NCBI GenBank assembly: GCA_946482325.1
Contig: CAMLRA010000196.1
Coordinates: 1 to 6,297, forward strand
DNA from: an uncultured Chromatiaceae bacterium
GTDB lineage: Bacteria > Pseudomonadota > Gammaproteobacteria > Enterobacterales > Alteromonadaceae
DNA: 6,297 nt
Direction of reading: 5' to 3'
This document shows positions 4,301 through 6,297 of this stretch, piece after piece. Below the pieces are notes generated by a model. The model was not told the DNA's origin, made no database searches, and saw only the letters and a program-made list of their open reading frames with translations. Made by a program: the position numbers and the translations under genes. Each line of letters starts with the position of its first letter. Position 1 is the stretch's first letter.

Positions 4301-6297
4301 GTGTATTTATTTGAAGGTCTGAAACAACAGATCAGCGCGTACTTGCCTCCTGAGCAGGTTGCCCTGGTGCAACAGGCCTATATCCTTGCGCGCGATGCGC
4401 ATGCGCCGCAATTTCGCAGCAGCGGCGAGCCCTATATTACCCACCCGGTCGCCGTCACCAGTATTTTGGCTGACATGCGGATGGATCACGAAACACTGAT
4501 GGCCGCTTTGTGCCACGACGTGATTGAAGACACCGAATACAGCTTTGACGACCTGAAGCAACGTTTTGGCAGCACTGTGGCCGAACTTGTACAAGGCGTG
4601 TCGAAACTCGACAAAGTAAAATTTAAAGATATCAAAGAGTTCGAAGTCACTAACCTGCAAAAAATGTTTCTGGCGATGACGCAGGACATCCGGGTCATTC
4701 TGATTAAACTGGCTGACCGCACTCACAATATGCGAACCATCGGCGCATTAAAACCGGAAAAACGCCGCCGTATTGCCCGCGAAACCTTAGAGCTTTACGC
4801 CCCGATCGCCAACCGGCTCGGTATTCACAATATCAAAAATGAGCTGGAAGACTGGGGTTTCCGTGCTTTATATCCGATGCGCTACCGCGCGCTCGAAACC
4901 GCAGTGAAACAGGCACGTGGCAACCGCAGCGAAATTATCGACAAAATTCAGAACGAAATTTCCGCGCGCATTCGTGATGCCGGCATCAACGCCGAAGTCA
5001 AAGGTCGGGAAAAACACCTGTACAGCATCTACCGCAAGATGAAAAGCAAAGAGCTGATGTTCAACGACGTGATGGACATTTATGGCTTTCGCGTGGTGGT
5101 CGACAGTGTTGACTCCTGCTACCGCGTGCTCGGCGTCGTGCATAACCTGTACAAACCTATTGAGATCCGTTTTAAAGATTACATCGCCATTCCAAAGCAA
5201 AACGGTTATCAGTCGCTGCATACATCGCTGATTGGCCCACACGGTATACCGGTGGAGATCCAGATGCGCACCCGCGATATGGACGAGATGGCCGACAATG
5301 GTATTGCCGCACACTGGAAATACAAAAAGTCCGGCGAACAGGGCGACAGCGCCGCGCAAATCCGCGCCCGGCGCTGGATGCAAAGCCTGCTGGAAATTCA
5401 GCAAAGCGCCGGCAACACCTACGAATTCGTCGAAAATGTCAAAACCGAGCTGTACCCGGACGAGCTTTACGTCTTTACACCGAAAGGCAAAATTGTTGAG
5501 CTGCCGATTGGCGCCAACGCCGTCGATTTTGCCTACGCCGTACATACCGACATCGGTAATAAGTGCGTTGGCGTGCGGGTCGACCGCAAACCTTATCCGC
5601 TGACCAAAGCCTTAGAAACCGGCCAGACCGTGGAAATCATCACCAGCCCTGGCGGTAAACCCAATGCCAGCTGGCTGAACTATGTGGTGACCAGCCGCGC
5701 TATTATGAGCATCCGCAATTTCCTGAAAAAGCAACAGCAAAGCGAAGCGGTGGCGCTGGGTAAACGCCTGCTCGGCTCAGCGCTTGGTGAAGTCAAAATT
5801 GAGACTATTGCACCGGAGCGCATCGAACGGGTGCTGGCGCATACCACGAAAAAAACCCTGGACGAACTCTACTCCGATATCGGCCTTGGCAATCAGCTGC
5901 CTATCGCCGTGGCGCGCCGGCTGCTCGGTGAATTTGATGAAGCAAGCCCCGTCGCAGCGCAAGTCGTCAGCGATAATCCGTTGCCATCTAAAGTCAAAGC
6001 GGTGATTGTTGGTTCAGAAGGTTTACTCACTACTTTTGCCAAGTGTTGCCGGCCTATTCCGGGTGACCCTATTGCCGCCAGTGCGTCGCCGGGCAAAGGA
6101 TTAAATGTGCACCGAGCTGAATGCCGCAACATTCGCGGCTGGGAAAAAGAACCAGGTAAATATTTCCCGGTGAAATGGGATCAAACCAGCGACAAACAGT
6201 TCCTGGTTGATATCCGCATTTTTATTGTCAACAAACAAGGCATGTTGGCCAAACTCACCACAGTCATCGCGTCGCAGGATTCGAATATTCAGGACTT
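4301..6297 (+). CDS. spoT: Bifunctional (p)ppGpp synthetase/hydrolase SpoT (3' end cut by window)
   Basis: A RelA/SpoT homologue that hydrolyses (p)ppGpp to GDP or GTP plus pyrophosphate and can also make it. 665 residues are present; E. coli SpoT has about 702, so the end of the ACT domain is missing. Residue numbers match E. coli through at least 319. HD hydrolase domain: His48, His72-Asp73, Glu76-Asp77 (HDVIED) and Asp139 (ADRTHNMRT), the metal and catalytic set. Synthetase domain: GREKHLYSIY (235-244), Asp259 in MDIYGFRV, the RXKD motif as RFKD (290-293) typical of bifunctional enzymes, and Glu319 in PVEIQMRT. Then TGS (about 387-448), a helical region, the TFAKCCRPIPGDP zinc-finger-like segment (Cys582-Cys583) and the beginning of ACT (about 630 on). 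The start is GTG at 4301, giving (M)YLFEGLKQQI like E. coli MYLFESLNQLI. The frame is intact, with no frameshift. Confidence 0.97.
   Translation, partial: MYLFEGLKQQISAYLPPEQVALVQQAYILARDAHAPQFRSSGEPYITHPVAVTSILADMRMDHETLMAALCHDVIEDTEYSFDDLKQRFGSTVAELVQGVSKLDKVKFKDIKEFEVTNLQKMFLAMTQDIRVILIKLADRTHNMRTIGALKPEKRRRIARETLELYAPIANRLGIHNIKNELEDWGFRALYPMRYRALETAVKQARGNRSEIIDKIQNEISARIRDAGINAEVKGREKHLYSIYRKMKSKELMFNDVMDIYGFRVVVDSVDSCYRVLGVVHNLYKPIEIRFKDYIAIPKQNGYQSLHTSLIGPHGIPVEIQMRTRDMDEMADNGIAAHWKYKKSGEQGDSAAQIRARRWMQSLLEIQQSAGNTYEFVENVKTELYPDELYVFTPKGKIVELPIGANAVDFAYAVHTDIGNKCVGVRVDRKPYPLTKALETGQTVEIITSPGGKPNASWLNYVVTSRAIMSIRNFLKKQQQSEAVALGKRLLGSALGEVKIETIAPERIERVLAHTTKKTLDELYSDIGLGNQLPIAVARRLLGEFDEASPVAAQVVSDNPLPSKVKAVIVGSEGLLTTFAKCCRPIPGDPIAASASPGKGLNVHRAECRNIRGWEKEPGKYFPVKWDQTSDKQFLVDIRIFIVNKQGMLAKLTTVIASQDSNIQD

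Noticed and set aside
4868..5545. Open 225-codon frame on the minus strand inside spoT
   Set aside because: It is antisense to the conserved SpoT synthetase and TGS domains, which are intact in the plus frame. The translation resembles no family I know and has no ribosome binding site.
1..6297. CRISPR arrays, insertion sequences, phage genes, tRNA or rRNA genes
   Set aside because: Reading both strands I saw no spaced direct repeats, terminal inverted repeats, transposase or integrase motifs, or structural RNA signatures.

Overview
The window looks like chromosomal DNA of a gammaproteobacterium, probably a marine or aquatic Alteromonadales-type organism (Rheinheimera and relatives are my best guess, from recall of protein resemblance only). 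The evidence is the gene order gmk, rpoZ, spoT, products that align closely with the E. coli Gmk, omega and SpoT proteins as I remember them, moderately high GC, and GGAG-type ribosome binding sites. I see no insertion sequence, phage, CRISPR array, tRNA or rRNA gene.

Left part (1-1922). A glutamine-rich protein of unknown function enters from the left edge and stops at 331. A sigma70-like promoter overlaps its end and leads to a 160-residue DUF4442/hotdog-fold protein (379-861). That gene converges with a LysR-type regulator on the minus strand (874-1818), with only 12 bases between the stop codons. The regulator is divergent from a major facilitator superfamily (MFS) transporter. The roughly 100-base spacer between them holds an inverted repeat placed as a LysR-type operator, so the regulator probably controls the transporter and itself.

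Middle (1923-3234). The MFS exporter-like permease (401 aa) is followed by a compact intergenic stretch in which a terminator-like hairpin and a well-formed sigma70-like promoter for gmk overlap.

Right part (3235-6297). Guanylate kinase (gmk), the RNA polymerase omega subunit (rpoZ) and the bifunctional (p)ppGpp synthetase/hydrolase (spoT, missing roughly its last 40 residues at the window edge) lie in the same direction. They form a guanine-nucleotide/stringent-response cluster. Gmk makes GDP from GMP. SpoT makes and destroys (p)ppGpp. Omega completes one of the (p)ppGpp sites on RNA polymerase. gmk and rpoZ each have a promoter with a 17-base spacer and the same GCGTACACT core. spoT is separated from rpoZ by 109 bases carrying a perfect 11-bp hairpin and begins with GTG.

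I found no clear undescribed system. The points most worth a second look are regulatory: the matched promoters, the promoter/terminator overlap before gmk, the rpoZ-spoT hairpin, and a non-standard dipeptide beside the RXKD motif of SpoT.
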